Source of the DNA: Emiliania huxleyi CCMP1516 | Lineage: Eukaryota; Haptophyta; Isochrysidales; Noelaerhabdaceae | Assembly: GCF_000372725.1 (NCBI RefSeq) | Contig: NW_005196021.1 | Location: forward strand, 882,123-946,122 | DNA: 64,000 nucleotides | Direction: 5' to 3' | Shown: positions 1-9,692 of the stretch, one piece after another | Layout: each line of letters starts with the position of its first letter | Position numbering within the stretch: position 1 is the first letter of the stretch | Made by a program: the position numbers and the translations under genes | Notes under the pieces: generated by a model | The model's input: the letters and a program-made list of their open reading frames with translations, nothing else | Database searches by the model: none | What the model was told of the DNA's origin: nothing

Positions 1-741
1 GAGCTTTGATGCACCCTTCGTTGGCCTTTTCGCCAGAGTTCCAAAAAAAACCCTTCGCCGGCGGCGGCGGCGCGGCGCCGGGGCCGCGGAAGAGGGGGGG
101 GGGGGGGGGGAGTCGGGCCGTGGAGGAGGGGCCGCCGTGGAGGGTGGCGGGCTGCGGAGAGGAGGGGTGCTGTCGAGGGGCGGAGGATGCGGAGCGGCGG
201 CTGCGGAGAGCCAGTGCGGTGTTGGACTGTCGCGCGCCATGGATACCTCACAGGCACGGGCCGAGGCCTGGTTGGGTGTGATGGGCGCGCGCTTGTGCGG
301 CTGGTGGGAGACGCCCGGTCCACGGGGGGAGGAGCCGGCCGGTCTATGAACCGCCGACGGGTGAGAGAGGAGGAGCCGGTGTTTGGAGTCAAGGAGACTG
401 CGCGGCGCGGTTGGCAGCTTCTCTCGCCTTGTCGAGATTGCAGGTGGCGACGAGGCGCTGCGCGAGCTCGCCCTGCTCGGGGATATAGTACAGATTCGAC
501 ACGTGGTTCACCCGCCCCATCTGCGCCGCCACCGCCGCCGCGAGCTTCGGGTTTGCGTGGCCGAGTGTGCACGTCGAGATGCCGGCTGCAAAGTCGAGGT
601 ACCGCCGGCCGTCGAGATCAACGAGCTCGCAGCCCTCCCCGCCAGCAACCGCGAGCGGGTACCGGTTATACCTGCGTGGGATCAGCGCGCGGTCGGCGAG
701 GCCGCGGGCCCCACCACACACGGGTTGCAGCCGGCGCACGT
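1..741 (-). CDS. argD: Acetylornithine-type class III aminotransferase, partial
   Basis: This is a PLP-dependent class III (subgroup II) aminotransferase, closest by eye to acetylornithine aminotransferase of arginine synthesis. Exon 1 (428-741) encodes a typical N-terminal region: YNRYPLAVAGGEG, LVDLDGRRYLDFAAGI, LGHANPKL, then NHVSNLYYIPEQGELAQRLV. Exon 2 (1-52) continues with FFWNSGEKANEGCIKA, the family's NSG.EAN block that binds the cofactor phosphate. The two join in frame across a 375-bp GC-AG intron (53-427). The catalytic Lys and the rest lie beyond the left edge. The N-terminus is not settled: no ATG opens this frame near 741, so an upstream exon, perhaps with an organelle leader, is likely. 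Other omega-aminotransferases (ornithine, GABA) are alternatives. The family is clear; the exact substrate is inference. Confidence 0.78.
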
Positions 742-1727
742 CTTCATGACGGCCGCGTCAAAGGCGCCAGTGTCGTACGAGGTGCCGACCGGCGGAGCGG
801 TCGCCACGCACGTCGGTGGCCGCGCGCGCGCAGCGGTGTGAAGCGAAGCGCTGGTAGCGAGGACGAGGAGCATTTCGCGATGAGGAGTCGGTTGTCGGCT
901 GTCGCAACGTGGTAGCCGGCCTTTTTGAATTCTTTTCTCCGGTGGCGGCGCTAGCGGGGGACAAGGACGTCGACGTGCAGCTGCTGCTGTTCGAGTCGTT
1001 CGGTGGGTTCGGGAAGGGGTCGGCGAGATCCTCTGGAAGGCGGCGAAGGTGCTGCAGGGTGCAGAAGAGCAGAACAAACTGACGCGGGCCCAGTACCTCG
1101 ATGAGGTAGGTGACTTGGACCACCAAGAACTGGCTAGGGCTGCAGAAGGGAGAGTCCATCTAACCATATGTTGCGAATTGCGTATCGGCGGCTCAGCGGC
1201 GCCGCCTGAGCGCGGGAGGGGGCGGGGAGGGTACCCGCCACCGTCTGGTGGTGCGGGGCGACGGGCCCGGCCCGAGGAAGCCGCGTCGAGGCCGACCTCG
1301 GGGCGCGAGAGGCCTCCCACGGCCGAACCGCACGCCCCCCGGAACGCGCGGTTCGCCGTTCGTGGGCCGGCGCGTCGGAGACGCGCGCGACGGCGCCCCG
1401 CGCCGCTACCCGCAAGCGCAGCCGCACCCAGGCACCGGGGGCACTCATTAGACAGCTTAATGCACATAAAAATAGTGAACAGCGGCGGAAGCGACACCGA
1501 GACCGCGCCTCGGAGGGCGCGGAGACACAATTCGGCCCCGGCCCGCGGTCAGGGGGGCGCGCTCTATCGCGGCGCGGCTGTGCCCTTCTCTAGGGCACAC
1601 ATGCAGTGTCCTACGCGCGGTAATGGACAGGCAGATGGCTGGCCTCTCACGTGAATGTAGACGGCGGGGTGAGAGACGGGGAGAGCGCAGCCCGGAGAGA
1701 CGCGGGGTGAGAGAGAGACACACACTC
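742..1727. other. Intergenic region with a possible coding remnant
   Basis: No intact gene is seen. The plus strand around 961-1150 encodes peptide runs that look protein-like, such as LLLFESFGGFGKG and KAAKVLQGAEEQNKLTRAQ, but in overlapping frames with no start or end. It reads as a degenerate remnant of an unknown repeat or gene. The rest is GC-rich sequence with an AT-rich patch at about 1455-1480. Confidence 0.3.
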
Positions 1728-3569
1728 TCAAGTCCCACTCGTCAGAATCCGACGGTGGCGCGATGGCGACGGTGGCGAAAGTGGCGATGGGGGGGAGGGC
1801 GGCGACGAAGGCGACGGCGGTGCGGGTGGCGGCGACGGCGGCGACGGCGGCGGGGAGGGTGGGCTTGGAGGCGGCGGTGGCGACGGCGCTGGCGGCGGCG
1901 GCGGCGGGGAGGGCGGTGACGGCGGCGGCGATGGGGGGGAGGGCGGCGATGGAGGCAGGGGTGGCGGCGATGGCGGCTGTGGCGTCATCGGTGGCGACGG
2001 CGGCGTGGCTGGCGGAAAGAGGTAGGTGGTGACGTTGGTGATGAAGCTGAATGGGTCGGTGGCGTTTGTCAAGTTGGTGAGGTCTAGCAGTGCCGCCAGC
2101 ACGTTTGGCACCACCTCTGCGCTGATCCTGCCGCTATCTCTCACGTCGTCGACGAGGCTGTCCGGCGACGAAGGCAGGACGAGCGTCTCGATCTCGATGA
2201 TCACCGCATCCAGCTTCACCGCCTCGGCCAAGTCGCCAAGGTCGGGAGGCTGCAAGATCCTGCGCGACGTGTTCACCAGCCTCGCCCGCATGTCCCATTG
2301 AGCGCCTCCCGCGACGCTGAGTGAGCGCCGCCGGGAGAGCGAGAGCAAGCGCCGCCCGACCAGCGGTTGCGCTGGTGGCGGCTGCGCTGGTGGCGCGGAT
2401 GGCGACGCCGCCGCGATCTGTGTCGCGCTGCATCGGTCCGGGTCGTAGTCGTCGTCTGCGCTGCACAGGGCCTCCTCGAAATCATCATCGGCCAGGTCCA
2501 TCTGCCGGGCGACCACGACGAACTTCTGGAGCACGTCGATGGACAGCTGCGCTGGCTCACTCTGGCTGACGATGCCTGCGGTGATCGCCTTGATGATGGA
2601 GTCGACGGTCACCTCCTTGCTAATGGAGACCGTGCTCAGGTCGAGCGTGGCCAAGTATTGTGAGGCGGCCATTGACGGGGGCGGCGTTGGCGGCGGTGTT
2701 GGCGGTGGCGGCTTCGGTGCTTTCCCGGGTGAAAAGGGCGGTGGTGGAGGGCATGCAGCTATTTCTGAGGCGAAAGTATCATAGCAGCTCGTGTCGTAGC
2801 AGCTCGCGTCAGCGTCTTCCCTCCGAATGCTCCAGCTTCCCACGGCTACTGGGCACGGCTTGGTGGAGCCTGCGAAGGCCACGACAACCCTATTCCCCAC
2901 GTCGATCAACCGCCACTGCCAATAGCCGTGCCAGGGGGGGCCTGTGAAGTAAAGAACATGCCGCTGCGATTCGCTGACGTATATATTGCGACCGTCGTCG
3001 GTTTGACCGTTGGGAGAAAAGATTCCTACCGCACCGGCAGCGACAAGGGTTGCTGCGCCGCCGACGATCACCTCGGCGCACGGGCAGGACGGGGAAGAGG
3101 CGGGCGGTGGCGGCGGACTCACAGTCCACCAGGGCGGTGGGGATGGCCGCGGCGGGCTCAATATCCACCAGGGCGGCGGCGGTGGCTGAACGGTCAGAGA
3201 CGATTCGCATGCGTTGCGGCTGGTGCCGTCACACCGCTGTGGCTCTCGGAAGCCAACCCAAAGGCAGACGCCGCAAACGATACAAGCGGCGAGGATGAAG
3301 AAGCAGCAACACATGCCCCGCTGGTTACGGCTCGCTTGCGCGCTGACGTGCAGTTGCCGCTGTGTTGGCACAGCGAGCACCACAGCTGGATCGTTTACAG
3401 CGAGGCTTGGAGGCTCACCGATCACTCGTGCAAGGCGCTCGTGAGCGTCCGAGGGCGCCCTGGTAAGCGTGCTTTCGGAATGGCCAAGCTGACCGAAGCG
3501 TGAGGCGTCGCCGTACGACGGTGGAGGCACGTCGTCGTCTGATTCCTCTTTGCTGACTGATGAGGGCAT
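1728..3569 (-). CDS. Proline-rich (SPP) type II membrane / matrix-like protein
   Basis: Intronless 613-residue open frame starting at an ATG (3569). An acidic N-terminal cytosolic part carries a PPSY motif (a PPxY ligand for WW domains). A single hydrophobic segment at about residues 85-107 (CCCFFILAACIVCGVCLWVG) suggests a type II or tail-in signal anchor. The lumenal or extracellular part alternates PPPPPWW/PPPPP linkers with two folded-looking stretches of about 120 and 200 residues. It contains N-glycosylation sequons (NLTNAT, NVTT) and ends in a long SPP/PPSPP tract and a basic tail (RHRRILTSGT). Such tracts resemble pherophorin- or extensin-like hydroxyproline-rich wall proteins of algae, but no named domain is recognised. 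A cell-surface or scale-matrix role is inference. The 3' end is a strong GC-skewed repeat, so the length may vary between alleles. Confidence 0.75.
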   Translation of the reverse strand: MPSSVSKEESDDDVPPPSYGDASRFGQLGHSESTLTRAPSDAHERLARVIGEPPSLAVNDPAVVLAVPTQRQLHVSAQASRNQRGMCCCFFILAACIVCGVCLWVGFREPQRCDGTSRNACESSLTVQPPPPPWWILSPPRPSPPPWWTVSPPPPPASSPSCPCAEVIVGGAATLVAAGAVGIFSPNGQTDDGRNIYVSESQRHVLYFTGPPWHGYWQWRLIDVGNRVVVAFAGSTKPCPVAVGSWSIRREDADASCYDTSCYDTFASEIAACPPPPPFSPGKAPKPPPPTPPPTPPPSMAASQYLATLDLSTVSISKEVTVDSIIKAITAGIVSQSEPAQLSIDVLQKFVVVARQMDLADDDFEEALCSADDDYDPDRCSATQIAAASPSAPPAQPPPAQPLVGRRLLSLSRRRSLSVAGGAQWDMRARLVNTSRRILQPPDLGDLAEAVKLDAVIIEIETLVLPSSPDSLVDDVRDSGRISAEVVPNVLAALLDLTNLTNATDPFSFITNVTTYLFPPATPPSPPMTPQPPSPPPLPPSPPSPPSPPPSPPSPPPPPPAPSPPPPPSPPSPPPSPPSPPPAPPSPSSPPSPPSPLSPPSPSRHRRILTSGT

Positions 3570-4310
3570 GTATTCAGCAACGACTGAGACAGGGCGTGGC
3601 AGGATGGGACGCTGATAAAGCGAGCAATTTGGCGATCAGATCAGAGAAGAAATCCCACCCCTTGAGATAGGGGTGTGGCACGCAACAGTTGTGGGTTTAT
3701 TATTAGAACTAGGTGAGCGCCGAGCGGGCCGGAGTGGAAGCGAACCAATGAACGAGAACGTTTCCCCGCAGGCGAAAAGGACAAGAGACGCTGCGACAGA
3801 GGACGAAGCGGCAGGAGAGAGAACGACGAGAGTGGGACGACCGCGAGGTAGCATGAAGGTTGCAGCGAGAATCGGCGAGGGACTGTGAAGAGAGATAGGA
3901 AGAAGCAGACGCGAAAGGAAGGATGGGCGACGGCTAGCGCACCACACTCCTCGCCTTAAAATCCCTGTGTGGTGGCGGCGTGCCGTCCCCCCATGGGCAT
4001 TGCCATATTGGCGGCGACGGCGGCGCAGGGTGGTGCTTGGGATTTGTGGAGCATGCCGAGGGAGACCCGACTATTGTCCGACTAACTCCAAAGCACAGGA
4101 GACTCCGCACACGATACATCTCGCGTGCTACGACATGATGCTGTTGACGTGTGTCATGCTCACATACCCTCGCTCTCTCTCACCCGTGCTGCACATGCTA
4201 CGACATGCTGTGGAGACGTGTGTCATGCTCATATACCCTCGCTCTCTCTCACCCTCACGATCATGGGAGAGTGCCACAAGCTTCCAGCCAGCGCACACCA
4301 CCATCAAGCT
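3570..4310. other. Intergenic region, contains repeat R2
   Basis: There is no gene. From about 3868 to 3998 the sequence matches blocks at 42413-42545, 45272-45345 and 46498-46582 (repeat R2), sharing CTTAAAATCCCTGTGTGGTG and the preceding GGCGAGGGACTG/GAAGAGAGATAGGAAG. Just to the right, 4140-4260 holds a near-perfect tandem duplication of about 70 bp (GTGTCATGCTCA, TACCCTCGCTCTCTCTCACC). It sits between the 3' end of the propeller protein gene and the 5' end of the SPP gene, both minus strand. Confidence 0.6.
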
Positions 4311-6005
4311 TCAAGGGGTCCGAGGCGCACAAAAGTACGTGGCCAGGCAGAACATCTCCGCCATATACGTCTCCGAAAAGACCAAGGCGCGCGCCTCCGC
4401 GTCGGCGGCGCCATAGGTGACCACGATCTTCTTTTCGGACGACGCCGAATGGGACGCGTCATCCTCAGAGCGTGGTAGCAGTCCGCTCGCAAAGTTCGCG
4501 TGGCCTGATCCTTGTAATGGTAGAGCCGCGCTGACTGAGAGGACGTTGAATGGGGGTGCCGCGGCGAAGGTGTATGCGAAGGTGGTGTACCGACCGCTGT
4601 TGGAGTCGAGCGCGTGGAAGAGAGCGAGGTAGCTCTCGACGCCGTCGCGATCGTACCGCGTCGCCGTACCCGAGCCATGCAATGCAATGCCCTTCACCGA
4701 GGCTAAATTCGACAGAGGCGGGTAGCTTGACGAATAGCGTTGCACACATGCGCCGTCGGCGGCGCGGGCGTTGACGACGACGTGTGGCTCAACCGAGTAG
4801 ACAAAGTAGAGCGAGCCCGCGGCGGTAAAGCCGATCCAATTCTTCTCAGGACGCGTCGTCTCGCCGCAGTCGAGCCGCATACCCACGGCGCCAACGTCAG
4901 AGGATGCCAGAGAGGCACCGTCGTGCGCCATGTGCATCTGCACCGTCGCGCTGCCGTTGGCTGTACTATCATTGTTGCCGTGCGCCCGCGGCGGCAGGCT
5001 CGAGAAGACGACCCCCCACCGGGGTCCACCCAGCCCCAATAGCTTCGGGTCCTCGGGCCCGGTCACGACTCGACGCATGAGTGTCATGTTCTCGGCGATG
5101 AAACGCGGCGCACCCTCGGCCAGTGGCGCCCAGCTCCCGGCGCCCTCGCCTGTCAGGCGCACGCCGAGCGCCGCGAGGCTCAGCGGTGCTGTGCCGTCGA
5201 GGCCCCACGATTCAGGGTCCCAGCCGTGGAACGAGGGCGCCGGGCCATCCTGCAGCACAATATCCGAATCCCAGCGTGTAGTGACTTGGGTGACTTCCCT
5301 CGTCACACCATCGACATCCCAAAGCGCTGGCTGGGTCGTCTCGTGCAGCGCATGCGCCCGAGCAGCACGAACCAGGCGTGTGTCACCCATGCCGTTCGTA
5401 TAAACGAGGATCGACGGGTTGATGAGCGCCCGGCTATCACTCTCGAAGGTCGAAGTCCAGTTGAGCTTCACATCAACGCACTCTGGGGCCACCCGCACAA
5501 ACGGCGGTGCTGGCGCATAGGCGTCCTTCGTGCGGAGCAGATCGTAGAGCGCGGTGACGCCGCCAAGAAAGCACGCGAGAGCGACAGGCAGCGCGACCAA
5601 GCGCCATGCCCTGGGAGGGGCCTGCTTGAGCCACCAACGTTGACCTGGCACGATGATGAGCTGCGCGGAGAGCCATGAAAGCGAAAGCAAGAAGATGAAG
5701 AAGGGGAACAGCGTGTCACCGAGCGGCTTGACCGGCCACAGCTGGTAGCAGATCATCTGAAGCACGTACTGTCCGTAGCTAACGTTGCCCCACCAGGCTG
5801 GCGCATGCATAAAGATCCGAGCAACAGGGTCGTATGGCGCACAAACAAAGAGGCGCGCCTCGCGAGCAGCCGCGCAGCTCATCCAAAGGCCCGATCTCAT
5901 ACGAACAAAATACCATATCCGCTTGCGCTGTCGCAACTTTTGTTTCGGCGTCATCGGCTCCCCGTCCTCTGTGTGCTGTTGGTACGCTCCCTCTCCCTGG
6001 CTCAC
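4311..6005 (-). CDS. Membrane protein: acyltransferase-3-like segment plus glycosidase/mannosyltransferase-like propeller
   Basis: Open frame of 564 codons. The first ATG in frame is at 5954. The frame stays open to 6005, where TTCAG precedes it, so an upstream exon (for example ATG at 6096, MDIDEEQPEDEAS) may splice in. Residues about 60-160 hold membrane segments with WWGNVSYGQYVLQM and LSWLSAQLIIVPGQRWW. These look like the last helices of an acyltransferase-3 (OafA-type) protein. After another TM helix (LVALPVALACFLGGVTALYD) comes a lumenal region with GPEDPKLLGLGGPRWGVVFS, EKNWIGFTAAGSLYFVYSVE and a final VVTYGAADAEARALVFS. That is the pattern of five-bladed GH130-type glycosidase or phosphorylase and related mannosyltransferase propellers, in which EDP holds the key acidic residue. 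A sugar-processing role in the secretory pathway is inference. The acyltransferase catalytic His would lie upstream and is not seen. Confidence 0.6.
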   Translation of the reverse strand: MSQGEGAYQQHTEDGEPMTPKQKLRQRKRIWYFVRMRSGLWMSCAAAREARLFVCAPYDPVARIFMHAPAWWGNVSYGQYVLQMICYQLWPVKPLGDTLFPFFIFLLSLSWLSAQLIIVPGQRWWLKQAPPRAWRLVALPVALACFLGGVTALYDLLRTKDAYAPAPPFVRVAPECVDVKLNWTSTFESDSRALINPSILVYTNGMGDTRLVRAARAHALHETTQPALWDVDGVTREVTQVTTRWDSDIVLQDGPAPSFHGWDPESWGLDGTAPLSLAALGVRLTGEGAGSWAPLAEGAPRFIAENMTLMRRVVTGPEDPKLLGLGGPRWGVVFSSLPPRAHGNNDSTANGSATVQMHMAHDGASLASSDVGAVGMRLDCGETTRPEKNWIGFTAAGSLYFVYSVEPHVVVNARAADGACVQRYSSSYPPLSNLASVKGIALHGSGTATRYDRDGVESYLALFHALDSNSGRYTTFAYTFAAAPPFNVLSVSAALPLQGSGHANFASGLLPRSEDDASHSASSEKKIVVTYGAADAEARALVFSETYMAEMFCLATYFCAPRTP

Positions 6006-6139
6006 TGAACCGGTCCGCTACGTTCATTCTCAAACCGCCCCCGCTTCCCGGCGGCCGGGATGCCTCGTCCTCTGGCTGCTCTTCGTCTATGTCCATAACT
6101 GTGAAGTCGTCGTCTGGCTGGCTGGCGTCGTTCGGCGGT

Positions 6140-6910
6140 GGTTTGTTGCCAGCGCCAGTCCCGTGTCTGTGTTGTGAGAGGGAGTGGTTCTAAAATTCTT
6201 TTTGCTCTGTGATAGCTGATAGTGCTAGCACGCGCCAGTCCGCACCTGTGTCGAGCCTGTCTGCTGTGAGAGCGAGTTGTTTTGTTTAAATTCTTTTTCT
6301 GGGGAAGTCCCGCCACGATCGCCGGCGGGGAGCGGCGGGGGGCGCGGCGGGGGCGAGAGGGGGGGGGGGGGAGTGGAAGGAGGCGGGGATGGTCTTTTCG
6401 GCGAGCACCCCACGGTGCTCGCGGATTTGACCATCCGCATGACTGCCATTCCGACGACGCCTTCCTGTGAGGACGACGCCTTTTCGCTTTTGTGAGGACG
6501 ACGGCTTCTATTAGCAGCCGTCGTCCGCGCGGCTTTGCCTACTGTGTGAATCTCGTGCGTGTGCGAGCGAGATTTGTTCTAATGTTTTCCTGTTTTGTGC
6601 GAGGCTTTGCTTCAAACTCTTTTTAAGGCGCGCTCGAGAACCTCGAGAAATCGCGGCGAACTTCTTTTCTTGCACGGGACTGGCGCGCACTAGCACTAAC
6701 ACACTTGCACGGGACGTGTGTTAGTGCTAGTGCGCGCCATCGTGTGCGTTAGTGCTAGTGCGCGCCATCCCGTGCCTGTCGTGCGAGGGAGTTTTGTTTG
6801 TTGTGAAATACTTCTAAATTCTTTTCTTGTGTACCTGAGTGCCAGTGCGCGCCAGTCCCCTGCCCAGTGTCGTGCGATGCAGCCGATTCTAAAATTCTTT
6901 TCTTGCTGAG
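6140..6910 (+). repeat. Dispersed repeat R1, tandem cluster
   Basis: At least five imperfect units of about 75-95 bp. Each has a GTGCGCGCCAGTCCCGTGC core, then GTCGTGCGAGGGAGTT, then a T-rich end AAATTCTTTT. Further copies occur at 10925-11130, 46595-46660, 60870-60975 and 62525-62725, and inverted at 42568-42640. At 6675-6745 two units face each other and form a palindrome (GCGCGCACTAGCACTAACAC). The cluster lies between two divergently transcribed genes. A G-run (6359-6370) and a longer one at 7087-7113 lie nearby. Confidence 0.75.
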
Positions 6911-7222
6911 CGCCCCTGGGTTCCGGCTCCAAGCCGGATAGGGGGTCTGTTGACACGTTGACACCCACCCCCGTTGGACCCTATGCGCTATGGCTATGCA
7001 ATAGGTAGGTAGGTCCGGTTTTGACCGTCCCAGAGGGCCCCGCAATAGGTAGGAAGGTGGTGGTGGTAGGGGGTGGTTTTTCTTGTGGGGTGGGGTGGGG
7101 GGGGGGGGGGGGGCGTTTTAAAAAAACCGCGAACATTTTTCGGCAGTCCCCCTATCCGGCCAGGAGCCGGAACCCTAGCTCGGTGAGCGCCGGCGCGAGC
7201 GCGTTGAGCAGCCCACAGTGCG

Positions 7223-7609
7223 ATGCAGGGCGGGCCGGCTAGGCTGATAACCGACAACGGCTCGGCCTCGCGCCAGACGCCCTTCTGGATCTGCCCCGAG
7301 TGCGGCAACATGCTGCACCCGAAGGAGGACAAGGCGTCGCGCACGCTCAAGCGCGAGTGCCGCCACTGCATGCGCTTGGACGACGCCGACTCGAACCTGG
7401 TGCACGTGAACGACATGAGGCCCGAGGGGGGGCTGAGCGAGGCGGGCGCCGACACCGTCGCCGACCCGACGCTGCCGCGCGCCTCGGGCACAGAGTGCAA
7501 CTCGTGCGGCCACACCGAGGCGGTCTTCTTCCAGGCGCCGATGAAGTCGGACGAGGGGATGAAGCTGATCTTTATGTGCACCAAGTGCGCCTACCGGTGG
7601 AAGCAGTAG
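7223..7609 (+). CDS. RPB9: RNA polymerase II subunit RPB9
   Basis: A 128-residue protein with two zinc ribbons, the hallmark of RPB9, the small RNA polymerase II subunit that helps start-site choice, fidelity and TFIIS response. The first ribbon is C24-x2-C27 (WICPECGNMLHPKEDK) with C46-x2-C49. The second, TFIIS-like ribbon is C92-x2-C95 (CNSCGHTEAVFFQ) with C119-x2-C122 (FMCTKCAYRW). The linker carries the conserved DPTLPR. Length and spacing fit yeast and animal RPB9 (about 120-125 residues). RPC10 and RPA12 are shorter or different in the first ribbon and lack DPTLPR. The gene is intronless. The ATG at 7223 is the only one upstream of the first ribbon in frame. Confidence 0.93.
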   Translation: MQGGPARLITDNGSASRQTPFWICPECGNMLHPKEDKASRTLKRECRHCMRLDDADSNLVHVNDMRPEGGLSEAGADTVADPTLPRASGTECNSCGHTEAVFFQAPMKSDEGMKLIFMCTKCAYRWKQ

Positions 7610-7910
7610 CGCAGCGCCGCGTGTAACCAGGAGAGGGGGAAAGGTGGGTCGTGTGGACACGGTGGTCCTCGTCGGTGTGTGCGTCTCACAGTTTGTGCGC
7701 GCCCACTCTGGGACTCGTCAGTACGTTCAATCGTGTTTGTGCGAAAAGAGAAAGCAGGCCGCCGCGGGCAACGCCCACGCCGAGGCAGCTCGGCCAAAAA
7801 AACACACACACTTGCCGCAGCGCGCAGGGGCGACCGGCGCGCGGCCGGGGCGTGCAAAAACGCCGCGCAATATTCTCTCTCGCGCGCACGAAGGCGGAAG
7901 CGGGAAGGGC
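7610..7910. other. Intergenic region
   Basis: RPB9 3' flank. Nothing codable is recognised; the open frames here are low-complexity and lack family signatures. Confidence 0.5.
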
Positions 7911-8725
7911 CTCTGGGGGGAGGCGGGGGCCCTAGGGGGTACCAACGCGGGGGGGAGATGGGGTCCCCCAGCCCGCCGCAGGCCCGATTTTTTCAGTTTT
8001 TTTGCGCCATTTTTCACTGGTTTTCATGGGAATTCGCCGTACTTGCGGCCATGCATGCTATCACGCCTTGCGACGCCCTGTCGGCGCTGCTGACCGTGCC
8101 CTGCTGCACAATTGACCACCTGCATAGCTCGCGGCCTTAGTATCCAGCATTCAGTGACGACCTGATCGTGCGGCCAGTAGGAAAGTGTCCTTCCAGCGCG
8201 TGCACGCTTCTGACGCATCTCACATCCAATGGTACCAAGATGCCCGTCACAAACTGCCTCAGATTGGCTGCTGGCACTCTCGAGGCTATGCCTACACAGC
8301 CTCGCGCGCATGGGCAGTCAAGAGGGACCATGCACCTTCTCACGACAGCGCCGGTGCCTCTCTCTTGGACCGGCAAACGTGGTGGTCTCGTGTCACCAAT
8401 GTGGGACCAGTGCGGCATCGCGCCATCGACAGCTCTGAACTGCATGCGCCTCACCACTGACCGGGAAGGCCGCCAAGTGGGCCAGCACCGGTCGCACATT
8501 GTGGCAGCAGTCAGCAGCGCATGTCTGATAGCTAGAGCAGCAGCGTCAGGGTCGCAGGGTCGGATCGTGTCAAGCCTCTCGCCCGGCCGGCCGCGTGCAG
8601 ACAGACGTCCGCCTGTCTGCTGTCTGGAGTGATCTGTCGGCGGTCAGTACGACCGATCAGATTGGAGTTTTCTGATAATTGGAGGGTCTATCTGTATGTA
8701 CTCCTCGAGATCTCTCCAAATCTGC
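7911..8725 (+). mobile_element. TIR DNA transposon family A, copy 1 (one end missing)
   Basis: Non-autonomous-looking element. Its left end starts CTCTGGGGGG-AGGCGGGGGCCCTA-GGGGGTACC. The same interior occurs inverted at 24800-25706 and, shortened, at 43555-44305; only the other end is present at 29747-29954. The shared far end contains GATCTGTCGGCGG, ACGACCGATCAG and CTCGAGATCTCTCCAAATCTGC. Copy 1 loses homology right after that block, so its right inverted repeat is missing and minisatellite DNA follows. Open frames inside (for example 8168-8632) show no transposase signature. Confidence 0.75.
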
Positions 8726-8787
8726 TGCAACCCTGATTTCTAACTCTGACTCCAATGGGTCTACATCTCTGCTGTGTTAGGATCATC

Positions 8788-9040
8788 AGAGGTGTCGAGC
8801 GGTGTCGAGCGGTGTCGAGCGGTGTCGAGGGGTGTCGAGCGGTGTCGAGGGGTGTCGAGGGGTGTCGAGGTGTCGAGTTTGGCACCTTGACACGGTCGAG
8901 CATGGTACCAGCCTAGATGGTGTCGAGGGGTGTCGAGGGGTGTCGAGGGGTGTCGAGTTGGTCGAGTTGGCATGGGGTGTCGAGGTGTCGAGTTGGTGTC
9001 GAGTTGGTGTCGAGGTTTGGTGTCGAGGTGTCGAGGCCAG
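8788..9040 (+). repeat. Minisatellite, GGTGTCGAG units
   Basis: More than 20 head-to-tail GGTGTCGAG(C/G) units of 9-10 bp. They are interrupted once at about 8878-8918 and degrade into GTCGAGTTGGT variants on the right. The array abuts the truncated right side of the family A copy. Confidence 0.9.
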
Positions 9041-9692
9041 GGCTCAGTTCTAGTGTTTTCTTCAACATAAGTGGCGCGAACAGCTTTACCTTAGCTTTTC
9101 TCGCCCGCTGCTGAGGGCGAGGCGCCGAGCTCGGTTCCAATGCTGCCCGTGTTTACTTTTATGGCCCCCTCCCTGCGAACGCGCACCCCCCCCCCCAGGC
9201 CTAGGGCTCGCTTGCCTGCAACCCGATACCAATCATCCGGCCCGCTGGGGTGCGCTCTTAGCTCCCCGGCCCTGGGTGTGCGGTTGCCAACTGCACTCCA
9301 AGTGCTCCAAGTGCTGCAGCACTCAACTATTGTTTTCTTCCAAATACAAGAGTTGTGGAGTTTAAAACAAGGTGTGAAACGGCAACCGCGCAGCACCCTT
9401 GCAAGGTGTCTCTGCGCGTCTCTATCTCGCTTTGCCAAGGCACGCCCTGCACCTACATGCCCACAATAATCACTCCGCGACGCCATCTTGTCGTGGCCGC
9501 CAGTGCCTCGCGAATCTGACACGCACAAACACGCCACACACTTACCTGCCGCCTGCTGTCGACACGTCTTCACCACCTCACCCCGTCCTGCCCCAGGAAG
9601 GAAAAGGTGAAGGAGTGCGATAAACTACTCGGCTCGCCGCAGGAGGCGAATTCGAAGCCGAAACGCAGGCGGGGCTGGTGCGACGGAGCACG
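9041..9692. other. 5' flank of sulfotransferase gene
   Basis: No gene is recognised. It contains a C-run (9188-9197) and a small palindromic-looking CTCCAAGTGCTCCAAGTGCTGCAGCACT stretch (9297-9324). A TATA-like signal is not evident. Confidence 0.4.

Noticed and set aside
1049-1654. 201-codon plus-strand frame beginning LQGAEEQNKLTRAQ
   Set aside because: Only the first 35 codons look like protein; the rest is GC-rich noise. Kept only as a possible remnant.
7087-7113. Long G-run considered as a telomere or quadruplex boundary
   Set aside because: It is a plain homopolymer like other G/C runs here (14781, 37650, 45909), with no telomere repeat.
8788-9040. Regular short direct repeats that might suggest a CRISPR array
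   Set aside because: Units are 9-10 bp with no unique spacers; it is a minisatellite in a eukaryotic genome.
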